Assembly: GCA_006503475.1 (NCBI GenBank)
Contig: RSEH01000098.1
Coordinates: 92,146 to 156,145, forward strand
Source of the DNA: Stentor roeselii
Lineage: Eukaryota; Ciliophora; Heterotrichea; Heterotrichida; Stentoridae
Direction: 5' to 3'
Length of the DNA stretch: 64,000 bases
Shown here piece by piece: positions 28,565 through 37,645 of this stretch. The stretch's first letter is position 1; the number at the start of each line of letters is the position of its first letter. A model generated the notes under the pieces. It was not told the DNA's origin. It ran no database searches and worked only from the letters and a program-made list of their open reading frames with translations. A program made the position numbers and the translations under genes.

Positions 28565-30055
28565 CTAAATATCGCTGTAGTCCACGACTCTTCTAGAACG
28601 GACCATGCGACTCGGGTCATCCAAGTCTTCATAAGAAGCGTCTGGAACTAGTCTTTTCTTTGGGTAGACCTTGCGTCGGTCAAGGCCTTTAAAGCTGTCA
28701 TTCGCGAAAACGATTTGATTTGTCAGCTTGTCTGGGTCTTGGATGTAATTTTCAAGCATCAGAGACTCTAGACGGTCTTTCACGATTTTAGTTAAAAGGT
28801 CTTCGTGCTTGGCTTGAATGTGTTTTTTTATGAACTCTGAGCCTCGGAATAGTTTTGCGCAAAGTTCGCATCTGATCTTGTTTTCTTCTTCTTCGTTTGT
28901 ATTTTTGGAAATGAACTCGTCTATTGACTTTTGAAGGTCGAAATCTTTCTGTTTGGATTTTACTTCTTTTTCGTATTTTATTGTAGTGCTTTTCTTGTGA
29001 AGACGTAATTCGATTGCCTCGTCTTGGCTTATTTGACGGATTGCGCAGGGGTCATACCTAGTTCGAATATGAGCAGGTGCACATTTAGCAGCGAGCATTC
29101 TCTCATCTTCATACTCCTCCAAACAATAATAACAAAAAGCATGAACCTTCCTCAAATAAACTAATTGCAAGTCAAGTTGAGCTTCCTTTTCAATTTCATT
29201 CATCATCATGAACCTCTCATCAGTAATAAGTAAAGGATTCTCATAGATTCCTTTTTCACGATCAATCGCTGTGATAAGCCGAGCAGTTTGTTTCCAGTCC
29301 ACCATCAAGCTTTCCAAACTTTGAGGCGGTTGAAGCTTCGGCTCCTTCTTGCTACTGCTCTGACTACGGACAGGGTTCAATCTAAACTCATTCGTGACTG
29401 GCTTATTCGTCAAGATCTGCAAACTTTCATTGCAATGTTCTTCACTATCATACAAGACCCATGCAAACCTAGAAAAACCCTGCGATTTTAAAGGTTCCGA
29501 CATTGAAAGCGATACAAAGCCAGGTGAATTTTTAATGACAGTCAACAAGTCCCACCGTGATATATGGACTGGAATCGTCTTTAAAAATAAAGTCATTGAA
29601 TTAGGGTCGAAGCCGTAGTAAGGAGACCCTGAAATCTTTTCAATGTTTTTGTCTGTTTCTCGTAGTTTGAGACCTGAAAAACCTCCGCTTCGCACCTGGT
29701 CTATGAAGGACCTGTGAGAGACTTTTGCGTTTAGATGACGTTCTTCTTGCCATTTCTGTGATATTATCGGGTCGTACTTCTCTGTGAACCATGGCTCTGA
29801 CTTGTGGTCGAAGAAAAAGATCTCTAAGTGCTTTCGCTCGTATTTAGACTTGTAGTCCTCGTAGTGCTGTTGAGCTTCGAATGGAGGGATCGGCTCGTGT
29901 TGAAGCTCCATGAATTGCTTGAAGTTTAAAAGACCTCCTGCTAGACTTGGACGGGTCACTGAAAGCTTAATTGGGAATTTTAAACGGGAAAAGTCTTCTG
30001 GGGAACGACTTCTGGAACGTTTTTGTTCCTGTTGTTCTGGATTTAATCCTTCCAT
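28565..30055 (-). CDS. SRRT-like: SERRATE/ARS2 homologue
   Basis: 496 aa. An RS-like start (KRSRSRSPEDF) is followed by the SERRATE/ARS2 N-terminal domain (about 40-150), an RRM-like domain (152-215) and the family signature LDLQLVYLRKVHAFCYYC (294-311). A C2H2 finger, CELCAKLFRGSEFIKKHI..KH, lies at 396-417. ARS2 bridges the nuclear cap-binding complex to RNA-processing and decay machinery. The protein is shorter than animal or plant relatives, mainly lacking long disordered ends. Signature plus finger make the assignment strong. Confidence 0.92.
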   Translation of the reverse strand: MEGLNPEQQEQKRSRSRSPEDFSRLKFPIKLSVTRPSLAGGLLNFKQFMELQHEPIPPFEAQQHYEDYKSKYERKHLEIFFFDHKSEPWFTEKYDPIISQKWQEERHLNAKVSHRSFIDQVRSGGFSGLKLRETDKNIEKISGSPYYGFDPNSMTLFLKTIPVHISRWDLLTVIKNSPGFVSLSMSEPLKSQGFSRFAWVLYDSEEHCNESLQILTNKPVTNEFRLNPVRSQSSSKKEPKLQPPQSLESLMVDWKQTARLITAIDREKGIYENPLLITDERFMMMNEIEKEAQLDLQLVYLRKVHAFCYYCLEEYEDERMLAAKCAPAHIRTRYDPCAIRQISQDEAIELRLHKKSTTIKYEKEVKSKQKDFDLQKSIDEFISKNTNEEEENKIRCELCAKLFRGSEFIKKHIQAKHEDLLTKIVKDRLESLMLENYIQDPDKLTNQIVFANDSFKGLDRRKVYPKKRLVPDASYEDLDDPSRMVRSRRVVDYSDI

Positions 30056-30290
30056 TTGAATATAGTTGTTCAGTGATTAATGATGGGAGATCGAGGGATT
30101 CAGGATTGGGTTTTTGGGATTGGGTTTGAAGGATCGTGATAGAGTTTGGGAAAATTTCCACCAACTCTTAAAAAGTTATAAATCAGCAAATTATAAGAAA
30201 TTTGATATCTTCTAAAAACATTCTCAAACTCTTCTTATAAACTAATTTTCTGTAAACCATAAAATATTCTTCCTAGTTAATCTAATATAT

Positions 30291-30923
30291 ATGGAAAAAT
30301 CCTCTCACGATTACCTTTTCAGAATCGTAATGGCAGGAGACTCAGGAGTGGGAAAGACAAATCTTTTAATGCGGTTCACAGAAAATAATTTCAACTTCGA
30401 GACTAAAACCACTATAGGAGCTCAATTCAGTCAGAAATCGATCCAAGTGGAGAACAAAAACATCGAGTGCCAGATCTGGGATACTGCAGGTCAAGAACGA
30501 TTTCATGCAATAACTTGCACCTACTTCAGAGGGGCAGTCGGAGCAGCACTAGTCTACGACGTATGCAGCAAGTCATCCTTCACCAGTGTAGAAAGATGGC
30601 TAAAAAACTTAAAAGACCTTGCAGAGCCAGAAGCCGTGATTATTTTAATAGGAAACAAGTCAGACCTGGAGAACCTTCGAGCAGTTTCCGTAGAAGAAGC
30701 TCAGATATTCGCTCAAAAGAACGGAATCGAGTTCATAGAAACATCTGCTTTAATAGGCACAAACGTATCTCTAGCTTTCGAGTCACTAGCAAGAAAAATC
30801 TACTTTTTAAAGCAAGAAAAACTCAGAAACGAAGCCAAAGGTACCCGAAAAGAGTCAAATTACGAGCAAAACCACAAAGTCGTATTAAAACATTCTGGAA
30901 GCAAGCGAAAAAAATGCTGTTGA
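30291..30923 (+). CDS. Rab-family small GTPase
   Basis: 210 aa with all G motifs: GDSGVGKT (16-23), Thr41 in TTIGAQF, WDTAGQE (63-69), NKSD (122-125) and ETSAL (150-154). The C-terminus KKCC is a double-Cys geranylgeranylation site. Overall it is closest to the Rab2/4/11/14 group, but the effector region TIGAQF differs from typical TIGVEF, so I do not name a subclass. It controls a vesicle-transport step. A TBC protein that could act on Rabs is encoded 4 kb away, but pairing is not implied. Confidence 0.95.
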   Translation: MEKSSHDYLFRIVMAGDSGVGKTNLLMRFTENNFNFETKTTIGAQFSQKSIQVENKNIECQIWDTAGQERFHAITCTYFRGAVGAALVYDVCSKSSFTSVERWLKNLKDLAEPEAVIILIGNKSDLENLRAVSVEEAQIFAQKNGIEFIETSALIGTNVSLAFESLARKIYFLKQEKLRNEAKGTRKESNYEQNHKVVLKHSGSKRKKCC

Positions 30924-30956
30924 CTGAAAAGTTACCTGGAATCCATTATTTCATTA

Positions 30957-32159
30957 TTAAGGCCTTCTGGGCGACTTTCCAATTTTCTTGACTGGAGTTT
31001 TTTTCTTGCTTTCTTCAATAGTTTTCGATTTAACCTTCAAGAAATTATTGCTTTTTTTTGGTTTCATCGGAGGAGAAACAGGAACATCACTATCTTCAGT
31101 CAAACTAGCTTCATCTTCATATCGATGTTTATAAAGATGTTCACTTATCCTCAAAATATTCCATCTTTTATTCGGTGCAAGTCTAAGCATTCCATTAACC
31201 AGGACATGCCAAGGCTTGCTGATTGATTCATCAAACTTACGAAATCTTCCACTTTGTATCTTTTTCACGATTTCTTCTCGACTCTCTCCATCAAAAGGGT
31301 ACTTCCCAGTGAGCAGGTTGTACAAAATGCACCCCAAGCTCCAAACGTCAAGGGCAGGGTTCGCCCTGTTGTCCTCTCCGCTGAGAACTTCAGGAGCCAG
31401 GTAGAGTAAAGACCCGGCATCACTTCTTTCTCCACGATTATTCGGTCCAAAGATCCCAGCAATGCCGAAATCAACGATTTTTATTTGACTGTGTGTTTCA
31501 TCTGAAAACAAGATATTTTCAAGTTTCAAGTCACGGTGAACCACTTTTGAATTGTGACAATATCTGATGGCTTCTATCATTTGACAGGAAATACTGTAAA
31601 CTTCACTTTCAGGGAGTTTGCCATGGTCTTCTAAGTAGTGACTAAGCTCACCTCCAGAGCAGAATTCCATTACAAGGCATACCTTGTCATTAGTAGTGAA
31701 AGCGTCATGAAGTTGCACGATGTTCGGGTGTTTGAGACCTCGAAGAACGACCATCTCAGAAAAAACTCGATTTACGTCTTCTGTTGAGTTTAACGAGTCG
31801 AAATCGATGAATTTGATGGCGACGTCATCTTTGGTTATGGTGTGCTTGTACAAATATACCGAGCCGAAGCCCCCTTGTCCTAGTTTCTTAAGTTCCTTGT
31901 ACAGGGCGAGTGTTGAGGTCTTAGAAAACTCTTCACCCTGGGAAAAAAACAAGGGCTCTTCTGAGTTTAAGTACTCGATGTCGTCATCTGATAGTTCTCC
32001 CCCGTTGCTATCAAAAATCCGACATTTTACGTGATTGTTGATCCCAAATCTTTCTCTGCAGTTCGATACCAGGTCCTGAACAGTCATATTCCCATGAACG
32101 TTAGTCGTGATGCTTATAGTCACTTGTCCGTTCAAGAAAACTTTTACTTCGTTTTGCAT
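30957..32159 (-). CDS. Ser/Thr protein kinase with N-terminal ubiquitin/DCX-like domain
   Basis: 400 aa. Residues 4-78 form a small beta-grasp-like domain (VKVFLNG...), possibly DCX- or ubiquitin-like. The kinase domain (about 88-345) has GQGGFGSV (94-101), VAIK with Lys116, Glu135, HRD (208-210), DFG (230-232) and APE (255-257), so it should be active. It is CAMK/ULK-like; the activation-segment P+1 loop reads AGSLLYLAPE. The tail is Lys/Ser/Pro-rich. Partner and pathway are unknown. It is convergent with the Rab gene (33 bp between stops) and divergent from the DHHC gene (50 bp between starts). Confidence 0.93.
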   Translation of the reverse strand: MQNEVKVFLNGQVTISITTNVHGNMTVQDLVSNCRERFGINNHVKCRIFDSNGGELSDDDIEYLNSEEPLFFSQGEEFSKTSTLALYKELKKLGQGGFGSVYLYKHTITKDDVAIKFIDFDSLNSTEDVNRVFSEMVVLRGLKHPNIVQLHDAFTTNDKVCLVMEFCSGGELSHYLEDHGKLPESEVYSISCQMIEAIRYCHNSKVVHRDLKLENILFSDETHSQIKIVDFGIAGIFGPNNRGERSDAGSLLYLAPEVLSGEDNRANPALDVWSLGCILYNLLTGKYPFDGESREEIVKKIQSGRFRKFDESISKPWHVLVNGMLRLAPNKRWNILRISEHLYKHRYEDEASLTEDSDVPVSPPMKPKKSNNFLKVKSKTIEESKKKTPVKKIGKSPRRP

Positions 32160-32209
32160 TTATTACAAAGATCTGCTGAGAAATGGACTCGAAGAGCGAA
32201 GTCTTATAA

Positions 32210-33202
32210 ATGCAAATCAACAAGTCTACACTGAAAACTGCTTTTATCATGTTGTTACTTCAAGTGACTGTTCTGGCAGTTTTAGCTTTTAATGCGAGTT
32301 GGCTTCTAGAAGTAAATTTAGACTCTGTTCTGTTCTGGCTTCTTTCAGCTCTTTCTTATGTGGTTTACTTTTTCACCACTCAGTCCTGTCCTGGCTTCGT
32401 CACTGCGAAAGAACTGGCAGTCATTGCAGGAAAGTTGCAAATCGACGTGATGGAAAAGTCTGTCAGTTTTGAAATAAATACGAAAGGAAAGGACAACAAC
32501 TTCTGTGACTTGAAAAATGACGGCGCTGATGGACCTTCTCCGAATTTTAACCAGCCGAAGATAGAGGATCACATTAACACCTACCGTTCAGAAGGTGATG
32601 AAGAGAAAGAAAACACTCAGAACCACATAGAGGACCAAGTCGAGGATATAAAGATCACTGAAGTGCGACATTGCACAGTTTGTAACATTGACCAGCCGAA
32701 CAGGACTAAACATTGCAGAGAATGTGGAAAGTGCATCGCGACTCATGATCATCACTGTCCTTGGCTTGGAGTCTGCATCGGAGAAAAGAACAAGAAAAGG
32801 TTTTACTGGTACCTTGTTGTTCAACTCGCTCATCTGCTGTGGACTTTTTTCATTGTAAAAAAAAATTAGGTACTTATAAGCTTTAAGAGCCCTGGAGGAC
32901 TAGCAGCCTGGTTTCTTCATAACACGGTTAGAGTCTTACTTGCATTGTTTGTCGGACTGTTCACTGTGATGGTCGCTTGCTTGATCGGCTTTCATCTTTT
33001 CCTCGCTGCTGTTAACTTGACCACCTGGGAATACCTGTCTTGGAGCAGGATTTCTTACTTGAAAAACTTGGACTGGAATAAAGGAAGTCCTTTTTCTCAT
33101 GGAGTTTTGATTAATCTCTATGATAACTGCTGTCGAAGGGCTCCTAATTACCTGAAGGACTGGGATGTAAGGCAGGTAGGAACTGGAGTAGTAAGTGTTT
33201 AA
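32210..33202 (+). CDS. DHHC palmitoyltransferase
   Basis: Coding is join(32210..32854,32870..33202), 325 aa. Two membrane spans lie at about 10-33 and 38-58, the zinc-binding Cys-rich domain at about 153-193 with THDHHCPW (catalytic Cys183), and two further spans at about 198-220 and 233-262. The conserved TTWE follows the last span. DHHC enzymes S-acylate cysteines of membrane proteins, usually on Golgi, ER or plasma membrane. Without removal of the 15-nt intron the protein stops inside the third span. Its stop is 1 bp from the stop of the convergent gene. Confidence 0.94.
32855..32869 (+). other. 15-nt intron
   Basis: gtaaaaaaaaattag. Phase 0, within the third membrane span of the DHHC protein. 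A at position 10; ends in an in-frame TAG. The spliced frame restores the span and the downstream TTWE motif. Confidence 0.92.
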
Positions 33203-33203
33203 G

Positions 33204-33935
33204 TTACAATAGTCTACTTATTGAGTAAATTTTTCGCTTTTCTGCTAAACTGCTCTTCGGAAGACGAGCCTCGAATGAGTCCAGGTCTTCAATTGGGTTT
33301 ATCATTATCTCCTTTTTTTCTTTCTTTATCAGATGCGTCACTCCTGAGAAAACTGAATTGTTTGAAGGACTTGTTAAAGGCTTGTGTGAAGGGGTTCGTG
33401 ATTTCGTGCTTAAAAACCTGGATTTACTTGTTTTTCTTAAAAGGTCTTCAAGGTTTTTAGCTTGGCCTGGATGTGGTCTTGTTACTTTCGGGTTTAATGA
33501 TTCGACTGCGAATTCACCTCGAGCGACTCCGAAGCCTTTTGCCAGGTCTTCTTTATATTTCTTTAAAAATCCTCCAGTTCTTCGGAGTTTCGGGTTTTTG
33601 TCTTCTTTCAGTCCAATCCGCGCAATGAAAGAAAGGGAGTCGTAGTCGTAATTTCCCAGTTGAAGGTCAGAATAATTGAAAAGTTTTGAAGGAGTCACCT
33701 GGTTTCTTTTCAAGTCACTTAAAAACCTGTCGCCTCGAGAATCTAGGATTTCTTTTCTTTCGACTGAAGAAATTATTGTCGTTTTAGGGACTTTGAAGAA
33801 ATCTGGAGCTTCGATGCTGATTCCTTGTCTCAGTTGAGTCTTTAGTGGCTTTTTAGAGAAACGGACTGACTTTGATGTTAAGATTGAGTAGGAAGTTCTT
33901 AGGTAGTCTGGAAGTTCAAGACTTACTTGATCCAT
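33204..33935 (-). CDS. Basic, mostly disordered protein, unknown
   Basis: 243 aa, rich in Lys, Arg, Ser and Pro, with short segments such as GGFLKKYKEDLAKGFGVARG (about 120-139). No domain recognised; the sequence looks largely unstructured. The frame is clean over 732 bp and the start ATG lies 40 bp from the divergent start at 33976. The stop is separated by one base from the DHHC stop. Confidence 0.75.
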   Translation of the reverse strand: MDQVSLELPDYLRTSYSILTSKSVRFSKKPLKTQLRQGISIEAPDFFKVPKTTIISSVERKEILDSRGDRFLSDLKRNQVTPSKLFNYSDLQLGNYDYDSLSFIARIGLKEDKNPKLRRTGGFLKKYKEDLAKGFGVARGEFAVESLNPKVTRPHPGQAKNLEDLLRKTSKSRFLSTKSRTPSHKPLTSPSNNSVFSGVTHLIKKEKKEIMINPIEDLDSFEARLPKSSLAEKRKIYSISRLL

Positions 33936-33975
33936 GATAATTATTGAAATTTTAATTTATAAATTTTTGATTCAA

Positions 33976-35577
33976 ATGGAAGAAAATTCCAGTCGATTCT
34001 CGAATATCAGGTCAGCTGGAAGCAGCACTGAAAGGTCAACCAGCCGCACACGTCCTGAGACTAGTATTAGCAGGTTTTCGGAAGCTTTGAATAAAAAAAT
34101 GACTAGCGTGCTTAGTGCTAGGACGATAACCGGCATGAAAACTTTAACTGATCTGAACTTCGGTCAAATCTCGACTTATCGTCCAAGTTTCGTAAAACTG
34201 ATAGAAAAACTAGACGATATCACTGACAAAAAAAACATGAAAACTCTTCACTCAGCTCTAATCGAAGAAGAAACTTACTGTTTTTCCCTTTCAAAACGAG
34301 AAAAACTATTTTTTCACATCGACACCCTGAACCGGGTCTCACCCTTGACCTTGACACTGAACCAAGGCGCAAACGTAACAGTTTTCATGTCAGAATCAGT
34401 TACATTACCAGACGAATTGTCCCACGACAGAAAATTTCATTCAGAAGTCATTCAAATCTCAGACAAAAACTACAGATTCAAGGCAAAAACCTTAAATTTT
34501 TCATTTTTCGCTTCAGAACAATGCGACTTCCGATTTTCATTCAGTTTTCGGAAAAAGGAAAAATTGAGTGAAGCCCAAAGACTTCTCAGGTTCAAGTCTG
34601 AAAATGAAAAAGAAATACAAAAAATACGAAGCGATGTTCATTTAAAAGAAAAATTTGTCGCTCATGTCGAGGAGATCCTTTCAAAACGACGAGAAAAATC
34701 TTTAAAATTCGCAAAAAACAAGAATTTTTTAAAAAGTAACAAAACTTTTCACACTTTAGAAGAAAAAAAAGAAATGATTAAATCAAAAAGTATTGAAAAA
34801 CTTCGAAAAGTTCAGGAAGCTCAAAGTAAAAGAGCCACTTTATTTATGGAAAAAAAAATGAAATTTCAAGAAATTTTCAGAAAACAACAGGAAAAGTTCA
34901 GGGAAAGGATAGAAAAGGAAGAGAAGATGAGAGAAAAACAAAAAATTGAGTTTAGGGTTAGGTTCTGGCTTTCTTGGATGTTTTTAGTGAAATCTGCTGG
35001 TTTTTTCGTGGAAAAGTTCAGAATTTTCAAAAGTGAGAAAATAAGAAAAAGAAACTCAGTTGCCCGGATACAAAAAAACTACAGAAGATGGAATACCCGG
35101 TTTTTTGATAACGTCTCTAAAGAAATGATTCACGCTCGCAATGCTTGTCTAATGTACAGAAGCCAACTCTCTCATTTCAATAAAAGGTTCAAGTCTAAAT
35201 TCATCAAGTTCATCAATCAAGTCACTTCAGAGCAGAAGCCTTTTCTTGTATTTGAAAATTATCTGAAAAAAATCTTGTTTATTCAGAAATTTTTCAAAGA
35301 ATATTTGAATTTAAGAGACTTTTTAATGAATCAAGGACTCAAGATCTGGATGGTCCAGGTCTCCAAAGTTGTTAAAAAGTTCATCAAGTCAAGCCCAAAC
35401 AATAAGTTTTTAGAGCAAGTCATGAAAATCAAAGAAATTCACAGAAATGAGCATATGAAGGAGTTCATTAGAGAAAAGTGCAGAAGTCGAAGAGTCACTT
35501 GGCAGAATATCAGCCAGTTCTTGCCTTCGAAGGGAGAAGTTTTTAAGTTGATTAAAATGGCTTCATTGAATTCATGA
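33976..35577 (+). CDS. IQ-motif coiled-coil protein with N-terminal beta-rich domain
   Basis: 533 aa from the ATG at 33976 (MEENSSRFSN); the frame is open from 33934 but the extra 14 residues are AT-rich leader. Residues about 85-185 look beta-rich, followed by a Lys/Glu coiled coil at about 190-330. IQ-like helices, for example VARIQKNYRRWNTRF and ILFIQKFFKEYL, lie in the C-terminal third. Calmodulin binding is likely. Ends in TGA followed by TAA. No catalytic motif seen. Confidence 0.8.
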   Translation: MEENSSRFSNIRSAGSSTERSTSRTRPETSISRFSEALNKKMTSVLSARTITGMKTLTDLNFGQISTYRPSFVKLIEKLDDITDKKNMKTLHSALIEEETYCFSLSKREKLFFHIDTLNRVSPLTLTLNQGANVTVFMSESVTLPDELSHDRKFHSEVIQISDKNYRFKAKTLNFSFFASEQCDFRFSFSFRKKEKLSEAQRLLRFKSENEKEIQKIRSDVHLKEKFVAHVEEILSKRREKSLKFAKNKNFLKSNKTFHTLEEKKEMIKSKSIEKLRKVQEAQSKRATLFMEKKMKFQEIFRKQQEKFRERIEKEEKMREKQKIEFRVRFWLSWMFLVKSAGFFVEKFRIFKSEKIRKRNSVARIQKNYRRWNTRFFDNVSKEMIHARNACLMYRSQLSHFNKRFKSKFIKFINQVTSEQKPFLVFENYLKKILFIQKFFKEYLNLRDFLMNQGLKIWMVQVSKVVKKFIKSSPNNKFLEQVMKIKEIHRNEHMKEFIREKCRSRRVTWQNISQFLPSKGEVFKLIKMASLNS

Positions 35578-35630
35578 TAAACACAATTTGATGACAATTC
35601 AAGACCAATAAAAACTATTTTAATATATCA

Positions 35631-36824
35631 TTACCTTGTATGTTTTTTCACTATTTTCTTAATAACACTTCCAGTATCACTATCAGAAAAACTGACATCA
35701 CATGAAGTATACTGACCCCTTTTCTTCCTGGGAGACAATCCTCTTGAATCCGAGCTTTCCTTATGAGCCTCTCTAGCAGTGATATAAACAATAAGGAGCA
35801 TTCCAATTAAAAACAAAACCGTAAAAAAAATCATCCAAAACTTGATATTTTCAATACTCTCCTGATTGACCAGGACCTGAAGTTCAAGCAAAGCAAAGTG
35901 TTTTTCAAGTAATCTAAACTTTTCATCGTAATTTTTCTGCATCCTGTTAAACTTGTTAAGAAGACTAAAAAGTTGATCAATTTTTGTTTCACTCTTTGCC
36001 ATATGTTTAATCATTTCTCCAAAAACATTGATAGAAGTTTCCTTATTCTGCTGAAAAACCTGCACTTCACTTGAATTTCCTTGACAAGTAAAGTCATAAT
36101 AAATATTCGCCTTGCAGCAATTTTCTTGTGTTTCCGGTTCTTTATCATCAAAATCGCTAACCCTCCATTTATTCGTATTCCAGTCATCATTTTGATCATC
36201 TTCAATTGAAATAACTTCATTACTTTCATTTCTATTTCTCATTTTTTCCCTTTCCTTCAAGTAGTCATCATTCAAGCTCTGAAAAATATTACTTCCAAAG
36301 GCACTAAACTGAGTAAGTGTGCAGTAATACTCGTTTCGATAATGGTTCAACAGAACAAGTCTCAAAAACCTTACCCAAGTAGGACTGACTTTAAACTTCT
36401 GCGCTTTTGACGAGTCTTCAAGTCTCAAAGTGACGAGATGTGTCCAGTTTTCACTGGGATAGTCAATCGAGTACTGAATTTCAACGATTTCAAATGAAGA
36501 AGAGTAAATTTCACCTTGGACTACCTGAACTTCATCAATTAAAATCGTTTCTAGAAGTGAGACTTCAACCCATTTCTCACTTTTCGAGCAAGGCACCAGT
36601 AGATACTTGTCCTTATCTCTCTTTAAAATATTCTTCGCACCCACAATGCCAATAGAATGCCCGACAATAAGTCCTCCAGGGTCAGAAGCGGCATAATCAT
36701 ATCGAGATCGTTCTTTTTCCTTTTCATAATGCTTCACATACAAACGACTGGGCAGATGAGGAAGGTCATCTAAAAAGTAAAGAAAAAGACTGAGCAAGAC
36801 AAAAACATAGCAGACACAAGTCAT
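35631..36824 (-). CDS. Mid-SUN domain membrane protein (SUCO/SLP1-like)
   Basis: 397 aa. A signal-like N-terminus (VFVLLSLFLYFL, about 7-18) precedes a SUN domain at about 48-180, including KWVEVSLLE and WVRFLRLVLLNHY...YCTLTQFSAFG. A coiled coil lies at about 275-330 and a membrane span at about 332-355, followed by a basic Ser-rich tail. SUN in the middle and TM near the C-terminus mark the mid-SUN/SUCO/SLP1 family of ER and nuclear-envelope proteins rather than C-terminal SUN proteins of the LINC complex. Confidence 0.88.
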   Translation of the reverse strand: MTCVCYVFVLLSLFLYFLDDLPHLPSRLYVKHYEKEKERSRYDYAASDPGGLIVGHSIGIVGAKNILKRDKDKYLLVPCSKSEKWVEVSLLETILIDEVQVVQGEIYSSSFEIVEIQYSIDYPSENWTHLVTLRLEDSSKAQKFKVSPTWVRFLRLVLLNHYRNEYYCTLTQFSAFGSNIFQSLNDDYLKEREKMRNRNESNEVISIEDDQNDDWNTNKWRVSDFDDKEPETQENCCKANIYYDFTCQGNSSEVQVFQQNKETSINVFGEMIKHMAKSETKIDQLFSLLNKFNRMQKNYDEKFRLLEKHFALLELQVLVNQESIENIKFWMIFFTVLFLIGMLLIVYITAREAHKESSDSRGLSPRKKRGQYTSCDVSFSDSDTGSVIKKIVKKHTR

Positions 36825-36862
36825 TAGAAATAAATTATCAAGAAAACATTATAAAAGTCAAT

Positions 36863-37645
36863 ATGAGGAACTCACGACCCGACGGGACTTCAATCTTCGG
36901 CTCGCCAGTTTACATCGTCGACACCCTGGAAAACTGGCAGATCGGCATCAAGACGATAAAGTCCAAATGGCGCTTTGTTTCAATCACAGCAGTTCCAATT
37001 CCAAACACTTCCCCTCTTTGCATATCTTTAATCAACATCTACTGCTTTTCAGGCCCGGTTTACATTTTCGACCTTCAGTCTATTCCAGTGGAGTCCAGCA
37101 AATCACTGATAAAATCGATAACAGAGAATAAAGAGATATTCAAGGTGGTTTTCGACATCTCTGAAATGGGAGAATGGTTTTGGCAGTCCTTGCAATGTAA
37201 ATTTGTCTACACGATAGACGTGCTAGTGGCTTACAACATTAACAACTCATTACCTTTGCATCATCATATTCATGTGTCAAACTTCTGCAGTTGGATTGGA
37301 AAAGTAAACATTCCCTTTTTAGCTGAAGTGGTGGAGGAAAGCCAAAACGAGGAGTACTGGAAAAGACGACCAATTATTTATATCATGCAGTGCTATTTGT
37401 CTGGAGTCGTCTCTGTCATCATGAAAGCTTGGCTCGACATTCGCGTTGACTTGACAGATGACCAGGTTCACGTGATTTTTAACTACTCCAAAGAAACAGT
37501 CGCGAAAGTCACTGGAGAAACTGCAACTGAGGACTTGTTTCAAAGTAAACCTGCCCTTGTCTTTCACTCTTCTCTCAGTCAGTTCACTTTTGACCGTCTT
37601 TCAATAAACCAGGCCTTTTCTAGTAAATTAATAAACCATGTCTGA
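36863..37645 (+). CDS. EXD1-like (3'-5' exonuclease fold), probably inactive
   Basis: 260 aa. Segments VYIFDLQSIP, IFKVVFDISEMGEWFWQSL and FVYTIDVLVAYN follow the order of the RNase D/EXD1 exonuclease fold. The first Asp-Glu pair of the DEDD set is not visible and other metal ligands are doubtful, so catalysis is unlikely. EXD1 relatives act in small-RNA pathways or RNA binding, but sequence alone does not settle the role. The stop TGA lies 8 nt inside the next gene's open frame. Confidence 0.6.
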   Translation: MRNSRPDGTSIFGSPVYIVDTLENWQIGIKTIKSKWRFVSITAVPIPNTSPLCISLINIYCFSGPVYIFDLQSIPVESSKSLIKSITENKEIFKVVFDISEMGEWFWQSLQCKFVYTIDVLVAYNINNSLPLHHHIHVSNFCSWIGKVNIPFLAEVVEESQNEEYWKRRPIIYIMQCYLSGVVSVIMKAWLDIRVDLTDDQVHVIFNYSKETVAKVTGETATEDLFQSKPALVFHSSLSQFTFDRLSINQAFSSKLINHV

